Part shown: positions 34,027-42,275 of the stretch, one piece after another
Numbering within the stretch: position 1 is the first letter of the stretch
How the letters are laid out: every line of letters starts with the position of its first letter
Source of the DNA: Chitinophaga sp. GbtcB8
Lineage (GTDB): Bacteria > Bacteroidota > Bacteroidia > Chitinophagales > Chitinophagaceae
Reading direction: 5' to 3'
Length of the DNA stretch: 64,000 nucleotides
NCBI RefSeq assembly: GCF_019091455.1
Contig: NZ_JAGXJN010000007.1
Location: 124,001-188,000 of the forward strand
The notes under the pieces: generated by a model
Seen by the model: only the letters and a program-made list of their open reading frames with translations
What the model was told of the DNA's origin: nothing
The model's database searches: none
Position numbers and translations under genes: made by a program

Positions 34027-35367
34027 ATGCGTAAAATATCTCTACTACTGCTGGGCTGGATGTTAGCATCATTTCCTGTTTTTGCCCAACATGAACATCA
34101 TATGACGGATAGTGATACGAGTATGCAGGATATGCCTGGTATGCATGACGGCCCGCCTATGAGCCATGCCTTTTCCCTGCAGCTGCCCATGAACCGCAAT
34201 GGGTCCGGTACAGGCTGGCTGCCGGATGCGTCGCCCATGTATGGTTATATGGTGCATAACGATAAGTGGATGTATATGATCCACGGCAATATTTTTCTCC
34301 GTTATACCAAACAAGACCTCACTAATAAAGGCAGCCGGGGCGGTGACCAGTTTGATGCGCCTAACTGGCTGATGTTAATGGCGCAAAGAAAAGTGGGTAA
34401 GAACGGCTTATTCCATTACGAGGTAATGCTGTCGCTGGACCGGATCACGGAAAACGGTAACGGCTACCCGCTGTTATTTCAGTCAGGTGAAAGCTGGCAG
34501 GGTAAAGCATTGGTAGACCGGCAGCACCCGCACGACCTGTTCTCCGGTTTATCCGTAGGGTATACGCAGGCATTATCCAAAAGGTCTGATGTGTTTATTT
34601 ATGTGGGATACCCCGGCGAGCCTTCCATAGGTTCCGTAGCTTTTATGCACCGCCCTTCTTCCCTGAATGGGCCGGATGCGCCTATTACCCACCATTGGAA
34701 TGATGGTACGCATATTACTTTTGGCGTAGTAACGATAGGTTACCGCTATGATAATTTTAAGCTGGAAGCCTCTTCCTTTAACGGCCGGGAGCCTAATGAA
34801 AACCGTTACAGCTTTGATAAACCGCGGTTTGATTCCTGGAGCGGGCGTTTCTCTTATAACCCTACTGCCAACTGGGCCTTACAAGTATCACATGCTTATG
34901 TAAAAAGCCCGGAAGCGCTGCACCCGGGTGAAAATGTGCACCGTACTACTGCATCGGCCATAACCAGCTATCCTTTAAATAAGCACAGCACTTTTAATGC
35001 TACTGCCTTATGGGGTTTAAACAAAAGTGAAGGGCATGGCGGTGAAAATGCTGTGCTGGCAGAAGCATCCATTAACTGCAAGCGGGCCGCCTTTTATATG
35101 CGTTATGAATGGGTACAGAAATCTGTTGAGGAATTAGATCTTGACAAAGGCATATACGGGGAGCATACTTTGTTCCCGGTGAATGAAATAGTTGCCGGAG
35201 TAAGCTACGACCTGCTGCATGTAAAACCGGTAAATGTGGCTGTTGGCGGTCAGTTCAGCATGTACCATGCAGATGAGCGCCTGAATAGCTTGTATGGTAA
35301 AAGCCCTTTGGCACTGGAAGTGTTCTTACGCATTTATCCGGCGAGGATGGTGATGGGGGGAATGTAA
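34027..35367 (+). CDS. Putative outer-membrane beta-barrel protein, His/Met-rich N-terminus
   Basis: The 446-residue protein has a signal peptide (residues 1-20, ending PVFAQ), a short His/Met-rich segment (HEHHMTDSDTS, MQDMPGMHDGPPMSH), and a long run of alternating hydrophobic and polar residues typical of an outer-membrane barrel. The His/Met cluster resembles copper-binding stretches, and similar barrels occur near metal-resistance genes in Bacteroidota; here no metal gene is adjacent. The 3' end is 11 bases from the convergent deaminase-like gene. Family uncertain. Confidence 0.6.
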   Translation: MRKISLLLLGWMLASFPVFAQHEHHMTDSDTSMQDMPGMHDGPPMSHAFSLQLPMNRNGSGTGWLPDASPMYGYMVHNDKWMYMIHGNIFLRYTKQDLTNKGSRGGDQFDAPNWLMLMAQRKVGKNGLFHYEVMLSLDRITENGNGYPLLFQSGESWQGKALVDRQHPHDLFSGLSVGYTQALSKRSDVFIYVGYPGEPSIGSVAFMHRPSSLNGPDAPITHHWNDGTHITFGVVTIGYRYDNFKLEASSFNGREPNENRYSFDKPRFDSWSGRFSYNPTANWALQVSHAYVKSPEALHPGENVHRTTASAITSYPLNKHSTFNATALWGLNKSEGHGGENAVLAEASINCKRAAFYMRYEWVQKSVEELDLDKGIYGEHTLFPVNEIVAGVSYDLLHVKPVNVAVGGQFSMYHADERLNSLYGKSPLALEVFLRIYPARMVMGGM

Positions 35368-35378
35368 GCGGTTCTTTA

Positions 35379-36629
35379 TTACTTCAATGAATCTACGAAG
35401 CTTTCAGGAGGAAAATGCCCCTGGCTGATAAGGTCTGTAAAGTTCTTTCTCCGGGTGTCGGCAAGACTAGCGCTCTTATCATCGCTTACAATGCTTTCAA
35501 AAATAATATCTTCCAGGCCGCCGAGCTTTTTCATGGGATGTTGTGGATCGCTTAGTGCTGTTTTCGCATTCTGGGTAGATACGATCTTATAGGCCAGCCT
35601 GCCGGGATATTTCTCCATTAAGGCTTTCAGCTTTATAGCCTCTTCTTTCATAAGTGCCGGGTTGTTGGCCTTATAAAGATTTTCGAGGTATAACTGTATT
35701 TCAAGTCCGGGATACTTGGATAACAACGTATCAAATATACCCTGACACTGTTTTGAGCAGGGCGATTTTGAAATATGCAGATACAGGACCACCTTTTTAT
35801 TCGTTGCGAATGCATCTCCTAATCCGTGTGCATTCTGAGCTACCTGGTCTTCAAAAGCGGCAATCTGCTGCTCCTCTGCATGCATTTTCACTACGGGACC
35901 ACCACCAAACTTTTCGCCGCTCTTTGAGCCTGCAAGTAAATGAGCGTTGCCTCCCTCAACAGCATAAGCGCCTATACTGTAGGTACCATTCCCCTCCACA
36001 TGTGTATACTTGGTAACATTGTCGCCGCCATGAGAGAAGACCGGTGCATGTAACATCCCTTCTGCTACCGAAAACTCACGCGTTAACCTCATTTTTACCC
36101 GTCTGGGTACACCGGTAGCTTCTCCGGCAACCGGCTTGGGGTTATACTGTTTACGCTTTTTGCCGGTTATAGACCCCACCCGGGGTTTATATTCATAATT
36201 TTTACGAATAGCCTTAATATTTGTTCTTAACCAGTTTATAAGCGGGTCCACCAGGTTAGCTCCTTTGTTGCCCAGGGAAATAGCTTTGGTGCCGTTAAAT
36301 GCATCTGTAAATATGCGCTGTAAATCAGCTTCACGGATATTCTCCAGGTCCAGCAGCTTTTCGTTAGCATAGGTCAGGAATTTTTTCTGAAATCCCTTTT
36401 TGGTAAGCGCCCTCATGCCATCGGCATTTTCGTTATCATTATCATCCACAACTTCGTGGGGATGATCAGCCCAATAAAAAACGCCTTGCACGGGCGCTAT
36501 CCCGGGTTTAATATTATACAGCAGCTGACGGGGCATCACCGCTGGCTTTGATACTCCGCCCGGGGAAACATGATGTGCTGCAGCACGGTGCTGTTGGGGA
36601 CTGGCAGTCACATGACGATATTGGGACAT
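35379..36629 (-). CDS. Deaminase-fold protein with Pro-rich leader (protein A)
   Basis: The 416-residue protein starts at the ATG at 36629; a TTG at 36653 is an alternative. A low-complexity leader (1-50) holds APVQ at 45-48. A helical segment follows (60-150), then a basic linker (KPRVGSITGKKRKQYNPKP). The C-terminal domain carries the zinc and catalytic signature of the cytidine-deaminase superfamily: His250-Ala-Glu252 (VVKMHAEEQQI) and SPCSKQC with Cys291 and Cys295, followed by FDTLLSKYPGLEIQLY. Spacing between the two cysteines is three residues. No signal peptide and no neighbouring immunity gene are seen. Toxin, effector or nucleic-acid editing roles are possible; none is shown. Confidence 0.65.
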   Translation of the reverse strand: MSQYRHVTASPQQHRAAAHHVSPGGVSKPAVMPRQLLYNIKPGIAPVQGVFYWADHPHEVVDDNDNENADGMRALTKKGFQKKFLTYANEKLLDLENIREADLQRIFTDAFNGTKAISLGNKGANLVDPLINWLRTNIKAIRKNYEYKPRVGSITGKKRKQYNPKPVAGEATGVPRRVKMRLTREFSVAEGMLHAPVFSHGGDNVTKYTHVEGNGTYSIGAYAVEGGNAHLLAGSKSGEKFGGGPVVKMHAEEQQIAAFEDQVAQNAHGLGDAFATNKKVVLYLHISKSPCSKQCQGIFDTLLSKYPGLEIQLYLENLYKANNPALMKEEAIKLKALMEKYPGRLAYKIVSTQNAKTALSDPQHPMKKLGGLEDIIFESIVSDDKSASLADTRRKNFTDLISQGHFPPESFVDSLK

Positions 36630-36730
36630 GGTGTCAGGATTATGGTTACTCAAGGTGCATTCTCATACTGAATATACAAAAAATTAGTGATGAAAACATT
36701 TTACAATCCCGGCGTATGGGCAGCATGTAG

Positions 36731-39106
36731 TTATTCTGTTTTCAGGCTTTGCACAGGATCCATGAGCGCGGCCTTAATGCTTTGATAGCTTACGGTTAAG
36801 ATGGTAATAAGCAAAGCCCCGGCAGCTGCTGCAAAAAAGATCCACCATGAAAGATCTGCACGGTACTGGTAACGCTGCAGCCAGCTATGCATAAAATAAT
36901 AAGCAAGCGGCGTTGCAATAAGCAGGGCTGCCAGCACAAGCATTACAAACTCCCTGGATAACAATCCCCATACATTCAATACAGAGGCGCCCAGTACTTT
37001 GCGTATGCCGATCTCTTTTGTGCATTGCTCCGCCATAAAAGATGCCATACCAAACAAACCCAGGCAGGAAATGAAAATGGCCAGGATGGAAAAGAAGGTT
37101 GTCAGCTTTCCCACACGCTCCTCCACATCAAATTTCCGGGCATATTCATCACTGGCAAACTTGTATTCAAAAGGCTGGCCGGGATTATATTGTTTGTATA
37201 CCTGCTCAATTTTTTTCAGCGCATCAGCAGCATTGGCTGCGGGGTTTATTCTTATATTCAATACATTCACCTTCCAGGGGGCCATATAAAAAATAGTAGG
37301 TAACGCAGGATCAAACGGCGACTGCATGACCATATCTTTTGCTACGCCGATAATATGAAAAGTATAACCCATCCAGCGTACCGTTTCACCAACAGGGTTT
37401 TTAAATCCCATGAGCTTTGCGGCTGATTCGTTCACTACAAAAGCCAGCGCATCTGCCCCCTCGGGGCCTGTCTGGTAATCCCTGCCATCCACAAAATGCC
37501 AGCCAATTGTTTTCCCATATTCTTTGGATACGCCTACGGTTGCAAAACCCTGGTTATTACTGTTTACATCCCTGCCCTGCCAGTCGAAATTTGATTGTTC
37601 ATTATTTGATTCCGTTACCGGTGCGGAAGATTCTGCGGCTTCGGTTACAGCGCCGGTCCTGATAAGGTCTTCCCGGAATGCGGCAAAATGCTGGTATATA
37701 TCCGGGGTCAGGTTCTTTATGTTGATCAATCCATCCCGGCTATAACCAACCGGCCGGCTCCTGGCATACTGGATCTGGCGGAAAACAACAATGGTACCAA
37801 TGATCAGTATAACAGATACTGCAAACTGCAGCACTACCAGCACCCTGCGCGGAACAGCGGCCAGGCGGCCGGCTTTGAAAGTACCCTTTAATACTTTAAC
37901 CGGCTGAAAACCGGAAAGATAAAGGGCCGGGTAACTGCCTGCAATGATGCCTGAAATAAGGCTAAAACCGATCCCTGTTATCCAGAAAACCGGGTTGGCC
38001 CACAGGATGAACAATTTTTTTCCTGCTACCTCATTAAAGAAGGGTAGTAATAAAAATACCAGCAACAAAGAGAAAATAAATGAGATGAAAGCAACCAGCA
38101 ATGATTCACTGAAGAATTGATAGATCAGCTGCGTGCGCAGTGATCCGATCGCTTTCCGTATGCCTACCTCCTTTGCGCGTTTTTCGCTGCGGGCAGTGCT
38201 CAGGATCATAAAATTAATGCAAGCCAGCAGCAATACAAAAAGGCCAATAATACCAAACAGCCAAACATACTGGATCCTTCCGCCTGTGTTCACACCATTC
38301 TTAAATTCTGAATATAAATGCCAGCGGCTCATGGGATGCAGGAAAATGGCGGGTTTAAACCTTTCTTCACTGTTATCCTTATTAAGTTTGGCATCCCTGA
38401 TCTTTAGAGAGGCCTTATCCACGTCAACATTATCCGCCATCTGCACATAGATCTGCCACCCGTTATTGCCCCAGTTCTGAAGATTCTTTTCTAATTTTGG
38501 CATCAGCTTCCAGGGTACAATAAATAAAAGATTATTCAGGGTGGTATTACGCGGCAGGTCTTCGTAAATGCCGGTAACGGTGAGGCTTTGCTCATCATCA
38601 AATTTCAGCGTTTTGTTTATGGGGTCTGTATTGCCAAACAGCAGCGCTGCGGTGGATTGGGAAAGTAATATGGATGCAGGATCATTCAGGCTCTTCCCGG
38701 TGCCCTTCAGCATCTTTAATGCAAAAAGGTCCGGCGCGCCGGCCTCCATATAATTCCCGGTTTTTACGAATTTATTCTCCCCTGCTGCCAGGATATGGCT
38801 TTCCGTAACAGATGACATTACCACCCTTTTAAATTCACTTCCATAGGTCATCCGCAGCTCCTCCCCTAATGGTATGGGCACCTGCACCTGCGATCTTACT
38901 TCGTCATTGATCGTTTGGCTCTGCATTACCTGCGCAATGGTGTTATAGTGCTGATGGTATTTATCAAATGAGAGCTCATCCCAGATCCACAGGCCTATAA
39001 GCATTGTAATGGCCATACCGGCAGACAGCCCTGTGATGTTGATGAATGAATGCGCCTTGTTCCTGATCAGGTTACGCAGTGCGATCTTAAGATGATTTCT
39101 GAGCAT
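36731..39106 (-). CDS. MacB-like ABC transporter permease (FtsX domains)
   Basis: The 791-residue inner-membrane protein has the layout helix-periplasmic domain-three helices, twice. Conserved pieces are AHSFINITGLSAGMAITMLIGLWIW at the N-terminus, RAKEVGIRKAIGSLR in the first FtsX domain and EIGIRKVLGASVLNVWGLLS in the second, ending with the DPVQSLKTE tail common in Bacteroidota permeases. Such proteins couple to an ATPase (not encoded here) to move lipoproteins, peptides or antibiotics. Length matches the family. It lies 100 bases from the deaminase-like gene and is apparently a separate unit. Confidence 0.9.
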   Translation of the reverse strand: MLRNHLKIALRNLIRNKAHSFINITGLSAGMAITMLIGLWIWDELSFDKYHQHYNTIAQVMQSQTINDEVRSQVQVPIPLGEELRMTYGSEFKRVVMSSVTESHILAAGENKFVKTGNYMEAGAPDLFALKMLKGTGKSLNDPASILLSQSTAALLFGNTDPINKTLKFDDEQSLTVTGIYEDLPRNTTLNNLLFIVPWKLMPKLEKNLQNWGNNGWQIYVQMADNVDVDKASLKIRDAKLNKDNSEERFKPAIFLHPMSRWHLYSEFKNGVNTGGRIQYVWLFGIIGLFVLLLACINFMILSTARSEKRAKEVGIRKAIGSLRTQLIYQFFSESLLVAFISFIFSLLLVFLLLPFFNEVAGKKLFILWANPVFWITGIGFSLISGIIAGSYPALYLSGFQPVKVLKGTFKAGRLAAVPRRVLVVLQFAVSVILIIGTIVVFRQIQYARSRPVGYSRDGLINIKNLTPDIYQHFAAFREDLIRTGAVTEAAESSAPVTESNNEQSNFDWQGRDVNSNNQGFATVGVSKEYGKTIGWHFVDGRDYQTGPEGADALAFVVNESAAKLMGFKNPVGETVRWMGYTFHIIGVAKDMVMQSPFDPALPTIFYMAPWKVNVLNIRINPAANAADALKKIEQVYKQYNPGQPFEYKFASDEYARKFDVEERVGKLTTFFSILAIFISCLGLFGMASFMAEQCTKEIGIRKVLGASVLNVWGLLSREFVMLVLAALLIATPLAYYFMHSWLQRYQYRADLSWWIFFAAAAGALLITILTVSYQSIKAALMDPVQSLKTE

Positions 39107-39264
39107 TGTTTGGTATTAAATGGGGGGAATACCGGCGTGAGCACCAAAAAAATGCCAGAAAAGAATACCATTGTTTGTCAATGATTTATATGAAGGATAA
39201 GCGCTTGAAATGTCCGGTTATAGTACATGGCTGTCCGGTTTCAAAAAATTTCACCGGCACATGG

Positions 39265-39300
39265 AAAGCTGCCTTAAAATTTTACTTTTAAGACAGCTTT
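39265..39300 (-). terminator. Probable terminator of the GNAT gene
   Basis: AAAGCTGCCTTAAAA and TTTTAAGACAGCTTT form a 15-base stem with one mismatch around a six-base loop. It lies 26 bases past the acetyltransferase stop codon on the minus strand. Confidence 0.5.
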
Positions 39301-39325
39301 TGTATAGAACAGCGGAAGGAGAAAA

Positions 39326-39748
39326 TTAAAATTTGAGCATAAAATGGTGGGCCGATAATTTATAACCTTTATTCAGGTACAAACGGTGCGCATCATTTAA
39401 CTGGAACCCGCTATCCAGCACCACGCCTGTTTTATTGGTTTCCTTAGCCAATGCCTTTATATAATCCAGCAGCGCGCCTGCATGACCTTTACCACGGTAT
39501 TCCGGCAGCGTGCACAGGTCATCCACATAAATAAAGCGGCCAAAAATCAGGTTATACAGGTTGCGGTAACCGGCAAAGGCAGCTACCTTATCTTTCTCTG
39601 TTATGTATAACATATGGTACCCTTCCTGCTGCATTTCCTTTACCTGCTGCAGGTAATGATCCTGGTTAAGATGAGGGCGCAGGGTTTGCACTACTTCCCA
39701 GCAGGCAATGATCTCTTTTTCGCTTTGTGCAAATTTTACCTGGTGCAT
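39326..39748 (-). CDS. GNAT-family N-acetyltransferase
   Basis: The 140-residue single-domain acetyltransferase has the acetyl-CoA-binding motif A, LCTLPEYRGKGHAGALLDYI (residues about 84-103), and a C-terminal beta-strand LSAHHFMLKF typical of small GNATs. It lies 10 bases after the AhpD-like gene, as the last gene of a three-gene operon with DoxX and AhpD-like genes. The acceptor molecule is unknown; the operon context suggests a stress or detoxification role. Confidence 0.85.
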   Translation of the reverse strand: MHQVKFAQSEKEIIACWEVVQTLRPHLNQDHYLQQVKEMQQEGYHMLYITEKDKVAAFAGYRNLYNLIFGRFIYVDDLCTLPEYRGKGHAGALLDYIKALAKETNKTGVVLDSGFQLNDAHRLYLNKGYKLSAHHFMLKF

Positions 39749-39758
39749 ATCCGGTGGT

Positions 39759-40199
39759 TTAAATTTGAGGGTGCATATTCAGGGATACGCCGATGCGGTT
39801 CCATGCATTGATGGTAATAACCGCCATGATGATCTCCGCGGTTTTTGCTTCGCCAAACGCAGCCATTGACTTATTGTACAGCTCATCGCTTAAGCCATGA
39901 TTGTGAATGAGGGTTATTTCTTCAGTGATTTCCAGCACCAGCTGCTCCTGTTCGTCAAACACGTTGGTAGCTTCGCGCCAAACACCTACCAGGTATAGCT
40001 TTTGCGGATTCTCGCCCAGCTTCAGCGCTTCTTTGGTATGGGCGTTTACGCAATAGGCGCAGCCATTGATCTGGGAGGCCCTTATTTTAATGAGCTCGTA
40101 GTGATTTTTATTAATGCTGCTCTGCTCCATGAATTTGTCCAGTGCATGCATAGCAGTGTATGCAGCGGGTTGCACTTTTCCCATTAAGAATCTTGACAT
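39759..40199 (-). CDS. Carboxymuconolactone decarboxylase (AhpD-like) family protein
   Basis: The 146-residue, all-helical AhpD-like protein carries the redox CxxC motif and flanking residues: KIRASQINGCAYCVNAHTKEA, with Cys pair near residues 57 and 60 and conserved His about three residues after the second Cys. Such proteins act as alkylhydroperoxidase-type thiol reductants or related enzymes. It is encoded between the DoxX gene (21 bases upstream) and the GNAT gene. A divergent MocR-type regulator gene stands at the head of the operon and probably controls it. Confidence 0.9.
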   Translation of the reverse strand: MSRFLMGKVQPAAYTAMHALDKFMEQSSINKNHYELIKIRASQINGCAYCVNAHTKEALKLGENPQKLYLVGVWREATNVFDEQEQLVLEITEEITLIHNHGLSDELYNKSMAAFGEAKTAEIIMAVITINAWNRIGVSLNMHPQI

Positions 40200-40220
40200 C
40201 GTCTTACTGTTTTAATTTTA

Positions 40221-40688
40221 TCAGATATTGTTGGTTTGATACGTTGTTTTTTCCCGGCTGCGCATTGCATCCAGGCTCCACTTATACGCCGGTAAGCAGG
40301 CCAGCAGCAAGCTGGCAGCGCTGGCGGTGAACACGGAATAGTTAAGCGGCGACTGTATGCCAAAGGCCTGGGTCATACCCAGCGCAAAGGTGAAGAGTAA
40401 TACCCCGCTGCCAATGGCGGCCCAGCGGGTCCATAAGCCCATGATGAGCAAGGCGCCAAAAATAATTTCTGCAGCGGAAGCTATAGCGGCAAATACTTCA
40501 GCCAGCTTAGAGGGTAAAAAGGACAGCAGCTGGCCGGCGTATTGCATGAAATGGCTCCAGTCGCCCCAGCTGATGCGGGCGCCGCCCGGCGGGCCCCATA
40601 CGCCAAAGCGATCCAGCCCGGCTACCAGGTAACTGGCGCCTATGGCTAAACGAAGATAGAGCTGTACGTATGTGTAATTGCTTTTCAT
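40221..40688 (-). CDS. DoxX-family membrane protein
   Basis: The 155-residue membrane protein has four hydrophobic segments and a DoxX-like N-terminus, YLRLAIGASYLVAGLDRFGV, with later AAASAAEIIFGALLIMGLWTR-type sequence. DoxX proteins are small four-helix inner-membrane proteins sometimes linked to oxidative-stress complexes. It is the first gene of the operon with the AhpD-like and GNAT genes. An 86-base gap separates it from the divergent MocR regulator, where the shared promoter region must lie. Confidence 0.82.
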   Translation of the reverse strand: MKSNYTYVQLYLRLAIGASYLVAGLDRFGVWGPPGGARISWGDWSHFMQYAGQLLSFLPSKLAEVFAAIASAAEIIFGALLIMGLWTRWAAIGSGVLLFTFALGMTQAFGIQSPLNYSVFTASAASLLLACLPAYKWSLDAMRSREKTTYQTNNI

Positions 40689-40774
40689 ATACTGCTTTTT
40701 GAAATCGACCTTACAAAAGTATCACCTCGTTGGGCTATCTTTATAGTCCAGGTATAATAAACCAGGTAGTCCAG

Positions 40775-42241
40775 ATGCTCCCATTCTCCACCCTGCTTCC
40801 TATTAATAAAGAATCGGCTATGCCGGTGTATCAGCAAATTGCCAATGGCCTGGTAGGCCTGATCCGCGAGGGGGTTATTAAACCCGGCGCAGCGCTGCCC
40901 GGCAGCCGGGAAATGGCCCTGCTGCTGCAGGTGCACCGTAAAACTATTATTGCCGCCTACCAGGAGCTGTTTACGCAGGACTGGATAGAGACCATTCCCC
41001 GCAAGGGCGTGATCGTATCCCAGCGCCTGCCGGAAATAAAACCGCGCACCTTTAAAGCAACGGCTAAAATACCTGCCTATGCGGGTAATACCGGTTTCAC
41101 CTTTAACAAGATAGGCGCCTACCCAGCAACTGCCGGGCGCTCCGGCGAGCACCGCCTGGTTATCAATGATGGTTTCCCGGACCACCGTATAGGGCCTATA
41201 GACCTGCTGATGCGGGAATACCGGAGCCTGTTCCACAGCCCGGGAATAAAACGTTATGCCACCTATGGCAACATGGCCGGCCCGGTAAGCCTGCGTAATG
41301 AGCTGACCCAGTTCTTAACAGAAACACGGGGACTGAACATTGGCCCTAATAATGTTTTGCTTACCCATGGCGCACAAATGGCTATTTATGTTGCTGCCAG
41401 GCTGATACTGAAACCCGGGTCCACGGTGCTGGTGGGACAGCCTAATTATTTTATGGCGGATATGATCTTCCAGCAATTCGGGGCTAAGCTGGTACGTATA
41501 CCGCTGGATGAGAACGGGATGGATATTGATGTTATTGCCCGTATCTGCAAACAGAAAAAACCGGACCTGCTGTATATTATACCACACCACCACCACCCTA
41601 CTACGGTAACCTTAAGCGCAGAGCGGCGTATGAAGCTGCTGGAGCTGATACGCCAGTACCAGCTGCCGGTGATTGAAGATGATTACGATTATGATTACCA
41701 TTACAGCGGCAGCCCTATACTGCCCCTGGCCAGCGCTGACCATGACGGTAACGTGATATACATAGGCTCCCTTACCAAAACGCTGGCTACGTTCATACGT
41801 GCGGGTTATATGGTAGCGCCGGAGAATTTTATCACCGAAGCTGCACTGATGAGAAGGATGATCGATATACGCGGCGATAACCTGCTGGACGAGGCCCTGG
41901 CCCTGCTGTTCAAAAACGGGGATATGCAGCGGCACCTGAAAAAATCCGTAAAGCTTTACCATGAGCGGCGCGACTACCTGTGCAAGCTGCTGCAGCAGGA
42001 GCTGCCGGATGTAGTTACCTTTCAGCAGCCGGCCGGTGGCATGGCCGTATGGGCGCAGTTCCAGAAAAAATATCCTTTACCGGCCATTGCGGCCCGCGCA
42101 TCGGCCCAAGGGCTGTTTATGAGCGACGGCAGCGCGTACAGCTATGGTACGGTGAACCACAATGCGCTGCGCATGGGCTTTGCATCGCTGAATGAAAAGG
42201 AATTGAGCGAGGTGGTGGAGATATTGAAGAAGGTGGTGTAA
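40775..42241 (+). CDS. MocR/GntR-type regulator with aminotransferase domain
   Basis: The regulator of about 488 residues has an N-terminal winged helix-turn-helix of the GntR type (SAMPVYQQIANGLVGLIREGVIKPG, LPGSREMALLLQVHRKT) and a fold-type I PLP-dependent aminotransferase domain. The aminotransferase includes TPPH-like IIPHHHHPT, EDDYDYDYHY and the PLP-lysine segment IGSLTKTLATFIRAGY. MocR proteins use PLP or an amino-substrate as co-effector. The ATG at 40775 was chosen over a TTG at 40730 because it starts right before the DNA-binding domain. It is divergent from the DoxX operon, its probable target. Confidence 0.92.
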   Translation: MLPFSTLLPINKESAMPVYQQIANGLVGLIREGVIKPGAALPGSREMALLLQVHRKTIIAAYQELFTQDWIETIPRKGVIVSQRLPEIKPRTFKATAKIPAYAGNTGFTFNKIGAYPATAGRSGEHRLVINDGFPDHRIGPIDLLMREYRSLFHSPGIKRYATYGNMAGPVSLRNELTQFLTETRGLNIGPNNVLLTHGAQMAIYVAARLILKPGSTVLVGQPNYFMADMIFQQFGAKLVRIPLDENGMDIDVIARICKQKKPDLLYIIPHHHHPTTVTLSAERRMKLLELIRQYQLPVIEDDYDYDYHYSGSPILPLASADHDGNVIYIGSLTKTLATFIRAGYMVAPENFITEAALMRRMIDIRGDNLLDEALALLFKNGDMQRHLKKSVKLYHERRDYLCKLLQQELPDVVTFQQPAGGMAVWAQFQKKYPLPAIAARASAQGLFMSDGSAYSYGTVNHNALRMGFASLNEKELSEVVEILKKVV

Positions 42242-42275
42242 AAATAAAAAGATTAAATTAGTAGCAGCAAACGCT

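Noticed and set aside
40685..41236. A 183-codon open frame opposite the MocR gene start.
   Set aside because: It covers a strongly supported regulator gene on the other strand and carries no recognisable motif.
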